From Tepidanaerobacteraceae bacterium (GTDB taxonomy: Bacteria > Bacillota > Thermosediminibacteria > Thermosediminibacterales > Tepidanaerobacteraceae), in assembly GCA_024655905.1 (NCBI GenBank), contig JANLFP010000003.1, forward strand, positions 290,028 to 354,027: 64,000 nt of DNA, given 5' to 3'. The notes below the pieces were generated by a model, which saw nothing but the letters and a program-made list of their open reading frames with translations, did not search any database and had not been told where the DNA came from. Of the stretch, positions 10,452 through 19,832 are shown in pieces. How positions within the stretch are numbered: the first letter of the stretch is position 1; every line of letters begins with the position of its first letter. The translations under genes were made by a program, and so were the position numbers.

Positions 10452-12829
10452 ATGCTGCATAAACTTACCTCCGCCGAGCTGCGTGAGACCTGCAACCCAA
10501 CCATGTTTTCCTTCCGCTCTACCGAAGACCTGGAACCACTCTCCGACATCATAGGACAGGAGAGGGCTGTGAGGGCCATGGAATTCGGCCTGAAAATCGA
10601 CCACAAGGGCTACAACATATTTATGACCGGGCTCACCGGTACCGGCAAGACCAGCTATGCCCGGGCCGTGGTGAAAAAAGCGGCGAGGCAAAACCGATCC
10701 CAGACGACATCCTGTACGTATACAATTTTACAAAGCCCGAAAAGCCCATCGCCATAAACCTCCCAGCGGGCAAGGGCTCCGAAATTTCGAAAGACATGGA
10801 AAAACTCATATCGGAAGTTCGACGGGAGATAATCCGCATCTTTGACGACGAAAATTTTGAGAACCAGAAGCAGGCCCTCATAGACAGATACCAGCGGGCT
10901 TCCCTGGAGCTTTTTGAGAAGCTGGATGAGATTGCAAAAGCCGAGGGCTTCACTCTTCAGAGGACACCCCAGGGCATAATAACCATACCTTTAAAAGACG
11001 GCAAACCAATGAGCCAGGAGGAGTTTGAAGCCCTGTCGGATGAAGATAGAAAAGCCCTGGAAGAAAAGGGCCGCAGCCTGCAGGCGAGAATCGATGAAAC
11101 CATGCGCAAGGTGAGAGCCCTGGACAAACAGGCGCGGGAAGAACTGGGCCGCCTGGAGAGGAATGCCGCACTTGCCGCCGTAAACCCCCTCTTCGAAGAA
11201 GCGGCGGTAAAATATGCCGCATTCGATGAAATCATATCATACCTGAAATCCGTGAAGGAAGACATCATTAAAAACCTGACGCTGTTCCGCACCGACCGCC
11301 GGGAAAAACCGGAGGGGGACGACCGGCAGATATTGAACATCGCCCAAAACGCGTCCCAGGAAGACTTTTTTCTGCGCTACAGGATCAACGTCTTCGTTGA
11401 CAACAGAGCAACAAAAGGCGCGCCCGTTGTCTTTGAGGCAAACCCCACGTATTACAACCTGTTCGGCAAAATCGAGGGCAAAGCCCAGTTCGGCGCCATA
11501 ACCACCGACTTCACCATGATAAAAAGCGGAGCCATACACAGGGCGAACGGAGGCTACCTCATGCTGCAGGCATCGGATCTTTTCAAAGACCCCTATGCAT
11601 GGGACACCCTGAAGCGCACATTGAAAAACGGCGAAGCCTGGGTGGAAAACATAGGGGAGCAGTACCGCACCGTGCCTACTGTGACCATAAAGCCCGAACC
11701 CATACCCGTGAAGGTGAAGGTCGTCCTCATCGGCACCCCGTATATCTATTCCCTGCTGAACGCCTATGACGAAGATTTCCGCAAACTTTTCAAAATAAAG
11801 GTGGACTTCGACGTAGAGATGGACCGCACACCGGAAAACCTGAAACGTTACGCGGCCTTCATTTGCCACATATGCCAGAACGAGGGGCTCATACACTTTG
11901 AGCCCAGCGGAGTGGCGCGTGTGGTTGATTACAGTTCGCGCCTGGCTGAAGACAAAAAGAAGCTTTCCACACGTTTCAACGAAATAGTGGAAGTGCTTTA
12001 CGAAGCCGCCGCCTGGGCCGCCATAGACGGAAGATCCTCCGTCACCGGCGAATACGTGGATAAGGCCATCGAAGAAAAAATCTACCGTTCCAACCGGGTG
12101 GAGGAAAAACTGTTTTCCATGATAGAGCGCGGCGAAATCCTGGTGGAGACCAGTGGAACCGCCGTGGGCCAGATAAACGGGCTATCGGTGCTGGACGTTG
12201 GGGATTACATATTCGGTCAGCCTTCCCGCATCACTGCAAGGACCTACCTGGGGGACGAGGGCGTCATAAACATAGAGCGGGAGGCCAAGATGAGCGGCCA
12301 CATCCACGACAAGGCCGTCATGATACTTGCGGGATTCCTGGGCGAGCGCTACGCCAGAGAAATGCCCCTTGCCATATCCGCCAGCATAGCCTTCGAGCAA
12401 AACTACGGCGGCATCGAGGGCGACAGCGCTACCTGCGCCGAGCTCATAGCGCTGTTATCCAGCATATCCGGCATCCCGGTGCGCCAGGATCTTGCCATCA
12501 CCGGCTCGCTTGACCAGCAGGGCCATGTCCAGCCCGTGGGCGGCACCACCTACAAGATAGAGGGTTTCTACCACGCCTGCAAGATTAAAGGCTTCACCGG
12601 AACCCAGGGCGTGGTCATACCATGCCAGAACGTCGACAACCTGATGCTCAAGCCCGAAGTGGTAGAGGCTGTGGAACAGGGCAGATTCCACATATATTCC
12701 GTCCAGACCATCGACGATGCCATAGAGATAATGACCGGCATGAGCGCAGAAAAATTCCATGCAAAAGTCATGGAATCCCTTGCGAAAATGGCCGAGACCG
12801 CCCGAGAATTCGCGGACGGAGAAAGATAA
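10452..12829 (+). pseudogene. Lon-like ATP-dependent protease, single-base frameshift
   Basis: AAA+ protease of family S16 (LonB/LonC-like), about 792 residues if one base is restored. Part 1 (10452-~10679) has the start behind AAAGGAGG and the Walker A motif GLTGTGKT. The rest continues in another frame to 12829 and holds the proteolytic domain with catalytic Ser in GDSAT (Ser codon 12425-12427) and Lys exactly 43 residues later (GGTTYK), the spacing of E. coli Lon. The break lies at an A6 run (10674-10679): one more A would give VVKKSGEAKPIPDDILYVYN without a gap. It may be an assembly error, a real mutation or slippage. All other parts look intact, which favours a functional gene. Confidence 0.85.
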
Positions 12830-12831
12830 GA

Positions 12832-12851
12832 GAGCCGGATAAAACCGGCTC
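12832..12851 (+). terminator. weak hairpin after Lon-like gene
   Basis: GAGCCGG and CCGGCTC form a 7-bp stem with a six-base loop. Only AATTACTATCTT follows, so as an intrinsic terminator it is weak. Confidence 0.4.
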
Positions 12852-12902
12852 AATTACTATCTTCTCACACATCTTCTAAAGCTCAAATAAGCATAAATGG
12901 GG

Positions 12903-13061
12903 TTAAAGCACATTATTCTTGAGCTTTAAATCTCGTTTCGCTTTTTTCGCCTTTTCATTGAAATACTGCGCCATTTCTTTCGAAGACATGTGTTTCGTCT
13001 CCTCATATATTTTCTCTCTGATTTCATGAAGCTCCTTCATCATTTTGGATTCTTCAAACAC
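12903..13061 (-). CDS. small charged protein paired with PIN gene
   Basis: A 52-residue protein read on the minus strand from GTG at 13061 (behind GGAGGAGG) to TAA at 12903. It is helical-looking and very rich in Lys and Glu (MMKELHEIREKIYEET, then FNEKAKKAKRDLKLK). Its GTG shares one base with the TAG stop of the PIN-domain gene, so the two are translationally coupled. Small charged partners of PIN nucleases are usually antitoxins, but here it follows the nuclease gene rather than preceding it. The antitoxin role is inference. Confidence 0.65.
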   Translation of the reverse strand: MFEESKMMKELHEIREKIYEETKHMSSKEMAQYFNEKAKKAKRDLKLKNNVL

Positions 13062-13540
13062 TATTCTTCCTCCTCCTTTACAATACTCATAGGACTGACA
13101 ATTTCTATTTCTTTATATCCGAGCCTTAGATTGATACTGTTAACACCAATAATGGTCTTGAGCTTCACCATATGGGTGAAGTTCCATGAAACGATTGCAC
13201 TACAGTCAAGAACTGTGGCCAATGCTATATGGAATGCATCATCTTGATATTTTGCAGGTATGATTCCCTCAGCAACATATTGTTTCGCAAGATCAACCGC
13301 TTCATCAACCATAGTAGATTCAGTATAGCTTATATCTTCAATATATCTGATCAAGCTGGTTCTCTTTGGCTCAGGGCAAGCATCGATTTCTGCAAAAACA
13401 ACGTTAGAGATATAGACATCATATAACCCTTCTTTTATTTCACTCCATAGCCTTAAAGAATATTCCATCATTTTGGGCGCATCATCCGCTATCAGGTTAC
13501 TTATAACGGACGTGTCAAGATATATCCTCAACTTGCGCAA
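13061..13540 (-). CDS. PIN-domain ribonuclease (VapC-like toxin)
   Basis: PIN-domain protein of about 159 residues, a magnesium-dependent ribonuclease fold used by VapC-type toxins. Acidic residues are in the expected places: RIYLDTSVISNL at the N-terminus, FAEIDAC in the middle, and QDDAFHIALATVLDC followed by SWNFTHMV near the C-terminus. The TTG at 13540 is preferred because GGAAGGTGG lies eight bases ahead; a longer frame could start at 13591. It overlaps the small downstream gene by one base. Likely a toxin-antitoxin pair with reversed gene order. PIN call firm, toxin role inferred. Confidence 0.85.
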   Translation of the reverse strand: MRKLRIYLDTSVISNLIADDAPKMMEYSLRLWSEIKEGLYDVYISNVVFAEIDACPEPKRTSLIRYIEDISYTESTMVDEAVDLAKQYVAEGIIPAKYQDDAFHIALATVLDCSAIVSWNFTHMVKLKTIIGVNSINLRLGYKEIEIVSPMSIVKEEEE

Positions 13541-13786
13541 TTTAAGTTCCACCTTCCGTATCTCTATATTTATAGTATACCACAAAGTCACGAAATAAGG
13601 CAGACTATAAGTATATGTTTTAAAGTATAAAATGTTTTAAAAACAACTCTCCTTAAAATAGCTCTTGCTTGCCTGCGTTAAAGCTATATTGTAATTTAGT
13701 TAGATATTTTCGGCCAAAATCCTCTTTATTTCTACAAAATATTTGGATATAATTTTTTGATGAAAGGACAAGAGGAGGGAAAGATA

Positions 13787-14017
13787 ATGAATAAATGTCA
13801 GTATTGTAATGGTAAACTTATAAAAAATAAGGGAAGAACAGAAAAATGGGTGAATAATAGACTTATAATCATTGAAAATGTTCCTTTTCTTGTATGCGAA
13901 GATTGCGGCGAAAAATATTATGATGCGGAGACTTCCCTAAAATTAGACGAATATCTTTATGAAGCCAAACCTGAAAAAATAATAGAAGTGCCTGTTTTTG
14001 TATATAAAGAAGGATAG
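13787..14017 (+). CDS. YgiT/MqsA-type zinc-finger protein
   Basis: A 76-residue protein with two CxxC pairs (KCQYCNG and VCEDCGEKYY) matching the N-terminal zinc-binding domain of YgiT/MqsA-type antitoxins. ATG at 13787 is behind AGAGGAGGG; an upstream in-frame ATG at 13757 has a poorer context. The usual DUF4258-type partner is not beside it, and the HTH domain of full-length MqsA is absent, as in many small members. It is therefore an orphan or acts on a partner elsewhere. Confidence 0.8.
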   Translation: MNKCQYCNGKLIKNKGRTEKWVNNRLIIIENVPFLVCEDCGEKYYDAETSLKLDEYLYEAKPEKIIEVPVFVYKEG

Positions 14018-14037
14018 ATTAATGGCTTAAAAACAAT

Positions 14038-14062
14038 CCGGCCCGCGATGGTCGGTATTTTT
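14038..14062 (+). terminator. intrinsic terminator after zinc-finger gene
   Basis: CCGGCC pairs with GGTCGG (one wobble) around CGCGAT and is followed by TATTTTTA. Confidence 0.6.
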
Positions 14063-14136
14063 ATTCATATAATGCATACCTTATGACAGAAGGATAAAAA
14101 GACAAATAAAAATCTTATCTGAAAGGAGCGATACCA

Positions 14137-15129
14137 TTGAAGCGAACCATAACCATCATCCTTATCATTATTGTCGCCGTCTCCCTCATCGCTGCCCTGG
14201 CGATAGCACCGGCAATCCCAGGCCGAAAGGCCGCGCTCGCGCAAAAAAAGGTAGGCGTAATAACCCTGGAGGGCATCATCATGTCCGGTTCCTCGGGCCT
14301 TCTTTCCGCCGCCGGCACCGGCGATATATTGAGCAAGCTCCATGACGCCGCCGAAGATCCCGAAATATCCGCCCTGGTCATCAGGATAAACAGCCCCGGC
14401 GGCACCGTGGCCGCATCCCAGGAGCTCTATGAAGAAGCCCTCAGGGTAAAGGAATCGGGCAAGAAACTGGTGGTATCCATGGGCGATGTGGCGGCATCCG
14501 GCGGGTATATGGTATCCTGCGCCGCCGACAAAATAGTGGCAAACCCCGGCACCACCACCGGCAGCATAGGAGTTATCATGGAGTTTCAAAACGTAGAAGG
14601 GCTGTACGACAAACTGGGCCTCAAGGAAAATGTCGTCAAAAGCGCCCCCCACAAAGACATCGGTTCCCCCACGCGCCCCATGACCGAAGACGAAAGGGCC
14701 ATATTTCAAGACATGGTTGACGAAATGTACAACCAGTTCGTGGAAATAGTGGCAAAAGGCCGCCACATGAGCGTGGACCAGGTGAAAAAACTCGCCGACG
14801 GCAGGGTCTACACCGGCACCCGGGCAAAAGAGCTGGGCCTCGTGGATGAAGTTGGCGACTTTTACGATGCAGTAAAGATTGCCGCCGATATGGCGGGCAT
14901 AAAAGGGAAGCCCGTCATAAAAGAATACGGTAAAAAGTTCGCCCTGGAAGCCCTGCTCTCCGGAGCAATATCGATGGTGAGCACTATTGTGAATCAGGTA
15001 CTCGGCGCACGCCTGCCTGAAAATCCGGGTACCGGCATGACTGCGCCAGCCGGACAGAATTTTTCCCACCTTTCTTATTTTCCTGATTACCTTCCGGATA
15101 AAGTTGCATTAAGCATCCTTTATCCGTAA
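14137..15129 (+). CDS. sppA: signal peptide peptidase SppA (S49 family)
   Basis: Membrane-anchored serine protease of 330 residues that degrades released signal peptides. TTG start at 14137 behind AAAGGAGCG. An N-terminal membrane segment (~5-25) is followed by the S49 domain with nucleophile Ser121 in DVAASGGYM and general-base Lys173 in SAPHKDIGSPTR. The 52-residue distance between them equals that in Bacillus subtilis SppA (Ser147/Lys199). The motif VIRINSPGGTV is also typical. Short single-domain form, as usual in Firmicutes. Followed at 57 bases by a membrane-protein gene that may be cotranscribed. Confidence 0.95.
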   Translation: MKRTITIILIIIVAVSLIAALAIAPAIPGRKAALAQKKVGVITLEGIIMSGSSGLLSAAGTGDILSKLHDAAEDPEISALVIRINSPGGTVAASQELYEEALRVKESGKKLVVSMGDVAASGGYMVSCAADKIVANPGTTTGSIGVIMEFQNVEGLYDKLGLKENVVKSAPHKDIGSPTRPMTEDERAIFQDMVDEMYNQFVEIVAKGRHMSVDQVKKLADGRVYTGTRAKELGLVDEVGDFYDAVKIAADMAGIKGKPVIKEYGKKFALEALLSGAISMVSTIVNQVLGARLPENPGTGMTAPAGQNFSHLSYFPDYLPDKVALSILYP

Positions 15130-15186
15130 AATCAGCCGCATGCCGTCATTTGCGCAATCAAATCAACCCGAGGAGATGAATAAAAG

Positions 15187-16005
15187 ATGAGAGAGCAATT
15201 CAAAAGCTTTCTGGACGACATAGCAGGAGTGCTTTTTTCACCTATGGCCGCCCTGAAAAAGATATCCGAAGAAAAGAAAGTGGCGCAGTCCCTCATCGTC
15301 CTGATCCTCTCCAGCATCCTGCCGGAAATCGCGGGCATAAGGCATTCCCTGAACGAAAGCATACTTGGTACTTTTGCGGGCCGGGATGCATTGCCGGGCA
15401 TGGATGTGGCGCATGGCGCTTTGACCCGTGCCGTGCCGTACATCGCCGCCCTTATGATAACAGGCGCCATCCTCATAATCCCCCTTGTGCACTTCATATT
15501 CACCGCCGTGGTGGAGCTGGCATGCCAATTCCTCATGCCCAGGCACCCTCGCCCTGCGGCGTTTGTCGACAAATCCGCCCGCCAGGAAGATGCCGGGCAA
15601 TCTCATGACGGGGGTGCAGCGGTTTCTGATGCAGGTGATGCCGAAGACAACGAAAAAAATTCAACCCTTCGAATACAGGGAGAATCTTGCGTGCTCTCAG
15701 CGCCAGCATCCGGCGTGGGCCTTTTCGCAGCCATGGCTTTTTCCACCCTTCCCATGCTCTTCATGGTGCCCGTGAACCTGTTATCCGCGCTCGCCGGAAA
15801 AAACTTGGGACTTGTCTTAGGCATACCGCTCCGCATCTGGGTCATGGTGCTGCAGATAATTTCAGTGAGGCAAACCCACGGATTCACAGCCGGACGGGCG
15901 GCACTGGCCTACTTTGCACTGCCCGCGGCAGCCGTAGTGGCCGCCCTGGTTTTTGCAATCTTCCTGGCAGCTTTACTGGCGCCATATATTCCCATGCTGC
16001 CCTGA
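15187..16005 (+). CDS. Yip1-like multi-pass membrane protein
   Basis: A 272-residue integral membrane protein with about five hydrophobic segments and a hydrophilic insert around residues 120-165 rich in Asp, Glu and Gly. The N-terminal LDDIAGVLFSPMAALKKISEEK segment and the later spacing of helices fit the bacterial Yip1 (PF04893) group, whose function is unknown. ATG at 15187 behind GAGGAG. It follows sppA closely and is probably in the same transcript. Confidence 0.65.
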   Translation: MREQFKSFLDDIAGVLFSPMAALKKISEEKKVAQSLIVLILSSILPEIAGIRHSLNESILGTFAGRDALPGMDVAHGALTRAVPYIAALMITGAILIIPLVHFIFTAVVELACQFLMPRHPRPAAFVDKSARQEDAGQSHDGGAAVSDAGDAEDNEKNSTLRIQGESCVLSAPASGVGLFAAMAFSTLPMLFMVPVNLLSALAGKNLGLVLGIPLRIWVMVLQIISVRQTHGFTAGRAALAYFALPAAAVVAALVFAIFLAALLAPYIPMLP

Positions 16006-16194
16006 AAAAATTTATTAAATTGAGGAGGACTTTTCCCATTTTCCCTAGAATATATATACACTGGTATTTTAATACGCTCAACCCCACTTCCCATTTTATG
16101 TCATATATAAAAAATGGCGGCATATAATGAAAAATGTAGCTGCGTGGATTGTTTCGGCCAATATTACATTTATATTACAATTCAACCAATTATA

Positions 16195-16223
16195 TTGACG
16201 TATATAAGCCCCTGAGCTATAAT
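16195..16223 (+). promoter_or_regulatory. strong sigma-A promoter of first S-layer gene
   Basis: TTGACG, 17 bases, TATAAT. The start point near 16230 gives a leader of about 380 bases before the ATG at 16609, as is common for S-layer genes. Confidence 0.8.
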
Positions 16224-16251
16224 AGCTATAGAATCCGAACTTTGACAACTA

Positions 16252-16312
16252 AATAATGAGTTCAAAAGACTCATACTCAAATCCGGGAGTAAGGCGAAAA
16301 GAACTCATTATT
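16252..16312 (+). promoter_or_regulatory. structured leader element shared with second S-layer gene
   Basis: AATAATGAGTTC and GAACTCATTATT form a perfect 12-bp stem. It encloses TACTCAAATCC (16274-16284) and GAGTAAGGCGAAAAG (16287-16301). Both motifs recur in the leader of the second S-layer gene (60026-60036 and 60117-60131) with a different spacing. I cannot match it to a known riboswitch class. See findings. Confidence 0.5.
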
Positions 16313-16343
16313 AGATAAAATTTTCTATAAAATTATTAAATAA

Positions 16344-16364
16344 AGCAGGAAATTTTAGCCTGCT
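16344..16364 (+). promoter_or_regulatory. hairpin in S-layer leader
   Basis: AGCAGG and CCTGCT form a short stem around AAATTTTAG within the long leader. No clear T-run follows. Confidence 0.35.
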
Positions 16365-16608
16365 ATAGAAATTAAGAACAGAAGTATTTCCCTAGCCTGC
16401 AATCTTTCAACCCTCCTCATGCCCGCAGCCGCTTCCGGGTTAAACTTTCAAAATGGCGGCTTTTGCGGCAGCGATGGGGATTGAAGGACAAGGATAAAAT
16501 TAAATTCCCATAAAATCCTTTGAAAGGGGTGATGAACACCAGGAGGATAGGAAAAGCCTTTTGCAGTTAAAATCGTTTTGTTTCAAAATCAAAAAGGAGG
16601 ATTTGAGT

Positions 16609-19497
16609 ATGAAGAAAGCCAAGAAACTACTTATAACCCTGCTCGTGCTGACATTCGTCCTCAGCACAGTGAGCGTAGGGTTTGCAGCAACAGGCTTCAG
16701 CGATGTAAAAGATTCGAAACTCGCCGAAGCTCTTACCAGACTTACAACATTGAACATTATCAATGGCTATCCAGACGGAACATTCAAACCTGACAATGCC
16801 ATAACCAGAGCAGAATTTGCGAAGATAGTTGTAACTGCTGTAGGCGTCGGCTCAGCTGCCGAATACGCTAAAGGTATTACTCAGTTCAAGGATGTTCCTG
16901 CGGATTACTGGGCATCAGGCTACATAAAGGTAGCATCCGACATGAAGATAGTCAACGGCAGGGGCAACGGCGTATTTGATCCCAATGCCAACGTAACATA
17001 TGCCGAAGCTATCACCATGATCGTGAGAGCTTTAGGATACGAGCCCAAAGCCCAGGCTTTAGGCGGATATCCCGGCGGTTATCTTGCAATCGCTGCCGAA
17101 AAAGACATTACAAAAGATGTCAATGTAGTCAATACATTGGCTGCAACCCGCGGCGATATTGCCAAGATGATCGACAACTCCCTCGAAGTCAATTTGATGG
17201 AGCAGACAGGTTATGGAACAAATACCACATATGAAGAAGTAAACAAGACATTGTTGGAGAATAAGCTGAGCATGACCGTTGTGAAAGGTCAGGTAACAGC
17301 TACTCCCGATACTTCTTCAGCCTTGAAGAGCACCCAGATTAAGATCGACAGCAAGACTTATGATGTCATTTCAGGCATCGATGTTGAAAAATTCCTGGGG
17401 CAGTCAGTAAAAGCATGGGAAAATAATGATAATAAGATAATCTATATCGAAATCGATACAGACAACCAGGAAACAGTATCTGATGTGTTAGATCAAAATA
17501 CAGATGATCTGTATTATAGCGATGCCGCATCAGCTGTTGGTTATAAGAACAGCAGTTTGACCGGCACACCAAGATTATATGTAACCAATGGTGACACGGA
17601 ATATGATGTAGCCGATAATGTAGTTGTATATATCAACAAAACGAAAAAGTCTTTGTCAGACCTTGAAGCTGGCATGTATGCAAACATAGTCATAACCGGA
17701 AATGAAGTGACATTTGTTGATGCTTACGACTGGGACGGCGCCGATATGGTGGTGACTGATGTCAATAAGTCAGATGAAACCATCGATTATTACAATTCAA
17801 ACGGCGATACCGATACATTGGATTTGACAGATGCTGACAGTTATAAGATAACATTGGACGGAAAGGAAATATCTTTGTCTGATGTTAAACCATATGATGT
17901 ATTGTATTATGTGGAAATCAATAATAAATACATCATTATGGATGTGAGAAACTCTGTTGAAGGTAAACTGACAAAAGTTAAAAATGCTACCGTATATATT
18001 GATGGTACAAGTTATGATGTAAGTGATAATGCTATAGCCACGCTGAATGACGGAAAAGATGTTAAAGCGTGGACAAAAGATGCCTCAGATTATGATGATG
18101 CAGTGAATGCAAAGGTAATGGTCGCTCTTGATCTAAAAGGCGAAGTCGTCTTCTTCTCTACCGATGTAAAATCCACAACCAATGATATTTATGGCGTAGT
18201 GACAGGTGTAAGCACATTCAACGATCAGATCAAGATATACGCTAATGGAGAAAAGGTAACCTACGATTTCAACGGTGATGTGTATTATGATTATGTCAAT
18301 AGTGCATGGAAGACAAAAGATAATCTAAAGGATATTTTTGATGGCACTCCACCTATTGAAACTAATACATCGGCAATTCCTGTAATGTTCAGACTTGACA
18401 AAAACGGTGACATATCTGAGTTATATCTATTAGATAATAATAATGTTGTTGCAGGATTAGATTTAGGTAAATATAATAATTCATTGTCGTCAAGCGGAGC
18501 ATTGGTATTTGATAAAGACAAAGATATTATTAAACTGGCTGGAACAACTTACTATCCGGATGATAATATAGTAATTCTTGATTCAGCAACGGATCCTGAC
18601 AGTGTTGCTTGGGAATCAGTAAAAGCCAGCGATGCAACTGTCACTCATGGGACAATTACATTGTTCTATGATTTAGACAATAAAAATGTTAAATTTATGA
18701 TTTTTGATGACGATTCCTATGCAGAGGTTCAAGCTACCAATAAAGTCGCCATAGTCACAGATTACTATTATGACGGCGATTGGAAGATGGATGTAAAATC
18801 ATATAGTGATTCAACCACAACATATGTAGTAAAGAATGGAAACAAGAGTTATGTTAAGAAAGGCGATATAGTAATATTCAAAGTAAACGCCGATGGTGAT
18901 GCTACAAATATTCAACGCGCATACATTGGCCAGGACTATCCCAGCAGTTCAGTTACCGGAGATGCAGATAATATTGCAATTAGCGCAACACTAGATGGTA
19001 ATACTACAAAGAGAGATGGTGCATATCTAACAGTAAATGGTTCAGTATATAAGTTCACAAGCGATTCAATCGTGTATGAACTTAAGATTACCGATAATGG
19101 AGCCTATGATACCATAGCTTCTTCCAGCTATACCAAGATACTTTCTGGCTACACAGTATATGGTTTGGCTGATAACGACAACAATGAAATTGAAGTAATG
19201 TTCTATGTAAAACCCGGAAAATCATCCAGCAATGTTCCCTCAACAAGCAGCATTTCAGCTGCATGGGATAGCACAAATAATGCAGTAAATGTTACTGTTG
19301 CTAATATTACTGGTGCATATGCAGTAAGAATTTACGATTATGATAGCGGAGCTGCATTGGGCGGGTTCACAACATTGAGCAGTGGAACAGCAAGTATTTC
19401 CCTAGGCACTGGTGCCGTAAATCCAGTGTTTATAACCGTAAAAGTTTATGATAATAAAGGCAATGTATTAGTAACACAAAAAGTGGCAGTACAATAA
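16609..19497 (+). CDS. S-layer protein with N-terminal SLH domains (paralogue 1)
   Basis: Probable main S-layer protein, 962 residues. ATG at 16609 behind AAAAAGGAGG; a longer in-frame start at 16561 lacks an SD. Signal peptide ~1-25 (cleaved after VGFAA). Two clear SLH domains follow (GYPDGTFKPDNAITRAEF and VNGRGNGVFDPNANVTYAEA, ~30-145) and a degenerate third (~150-195) that keeps a RGDIAKMIDNSL helix. The remainder is a long acidic, beta-rich region dominated by Asp, Tyr, Val and Thr, with no recognised domain. Own promoter, long leader and strong terminator indicate a highly expressed single gene. Its first ~230 residues are clearly related to the product of the gene at 60187. Confidence 0.93.
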   Translation: MKKAKKLLITLLVLTFVLSTVSVGFAATGFSDVKDSKLAEALTRLTTLNIINGYPDGTFKPDNAITRAEFAKIVVTAVGVGSAAEYAKGITQFKDVPADYWASGYIKVASDMKIVNGRGNGVFDPNANVTYAEAITMIVRALGYEPKAQALGGYPGGYLAIAAEKDITKDVNVVNTLAATRGDIAKMIDNSLEVNLMEQTGYGTNTTYEEVNKTLLENKLSMTVVKGQVTATPDTSSALKSTQIKIDSKTYDVISGIDVEKFLGQSVKAWENNDNKIIYIEIDTDNQETVSDVLDQNTDDLYYSDAASAVGYKNSSLTGTPRLYVTNGDTEYDVADNVVVYINKTKKSLSDLEAGMYANIVITGNEVTFVDAYDWDGADMVVTDVNKSDETIDYYNSNGDTDTLDLTDADSYKITLDGKEISLSDVKPYDVLYYVEINNKYIIMDVRNSVEGKLTKVKNATVYIDGTSYDVSDNAIATLNDGKDVKAWTKDASDYDDAVNAKVMVALDLKGEVVFFSTDVKSTTNDIYGVVTGVSTFNDQIKIYANGEKVTYDFNGDVYYDYVNSAWKTKDNLKDIFDGTPPIETNTSAIPVMFRLDKNGDISELYLLDNNNVVAGLDLGKYNNSLSSSGALVFDKDKDIIKLAGTTYYPDDNIVILDSATDPDSVAWESVKASDATVTHGTITLFYDLDNKNVKFMIFDDDSYAEVQATNKVAIVTDYYYDGDWKMDVKSYSDSTTTYVVKNGNKSYVKKGDIVIFKVNADGDATNIQRAYIGQDYPSSSVTGDADNIAISATLDGNTTKRDGAYLTVNGSVYKFTSDSIVYELKITDNGAYDTIASSSYTKILSGYTVYGLADNDNNEIEVMFYVKPGKSSSNVPSTSSISAAWDSTNNAVNVTVANITGAYAVRIYDYDSGAALGGFTTLSSGTASISLGTGAVNPVFITVKVYDNKGNVLVTQKVAVQ

Positions 19498-19505
19498 AAT
19501 CCTTT

Positions 19506-19537
19506 AAAAAAGGAGAGGAGAAATCCTCTCCTTTTTT
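19506..19537 (+). terminator. strong terminator after S-layer gene 1
   Basis: A 14-bp stem (AAAAAAGGAGAGGA with TCCTCTCCTTTTTT) closed by GAAA, with the T-run in the 3' arm. Confidence 0.95.
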
Positions 19538-19832
19538 GGTGAGTACGGTATGGGCAAAATTTAAACAATTTAAGTATGCTAAAGGAACGGTAAATGAAAT
19601 CCAGCTTTTTTGTTTTGATTGCCATAAACTCTTTTGATATGAATGCCGCAATATAGATTATATTTTAAAGAAAAAACTATTAATAATGAGGATTTAATAA
19701 ATATAAATAGATTAACGGAAATTCCCTGAATAAGAATATAAATTTTGATTACAAAACTAATAGTATTTTAGCAAAAAAGGTGTATATTATAAGGTAAATG
19801 TTATATTTGTAGAAAGGATAAGGGGCGGTATT
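19538..19832. other. AT-rich gap between S-layer gene 1 and murT
   Basis: About 295 bases without a supportable gene. The only candidate signal is a TATTAT-like -10 near 19785-19790, 40 bases before the murT start; no matching -35 is clear. Confidence 0.5.

Noticed and set aside
14065..15069. 334-codon open frame antisense to sppA
   Set aside because: It mirrors the sppA gene, contains no known motif (His/Gly/Phe-rich by complement) and has no SD; sppA has an intact catalytic dyad.
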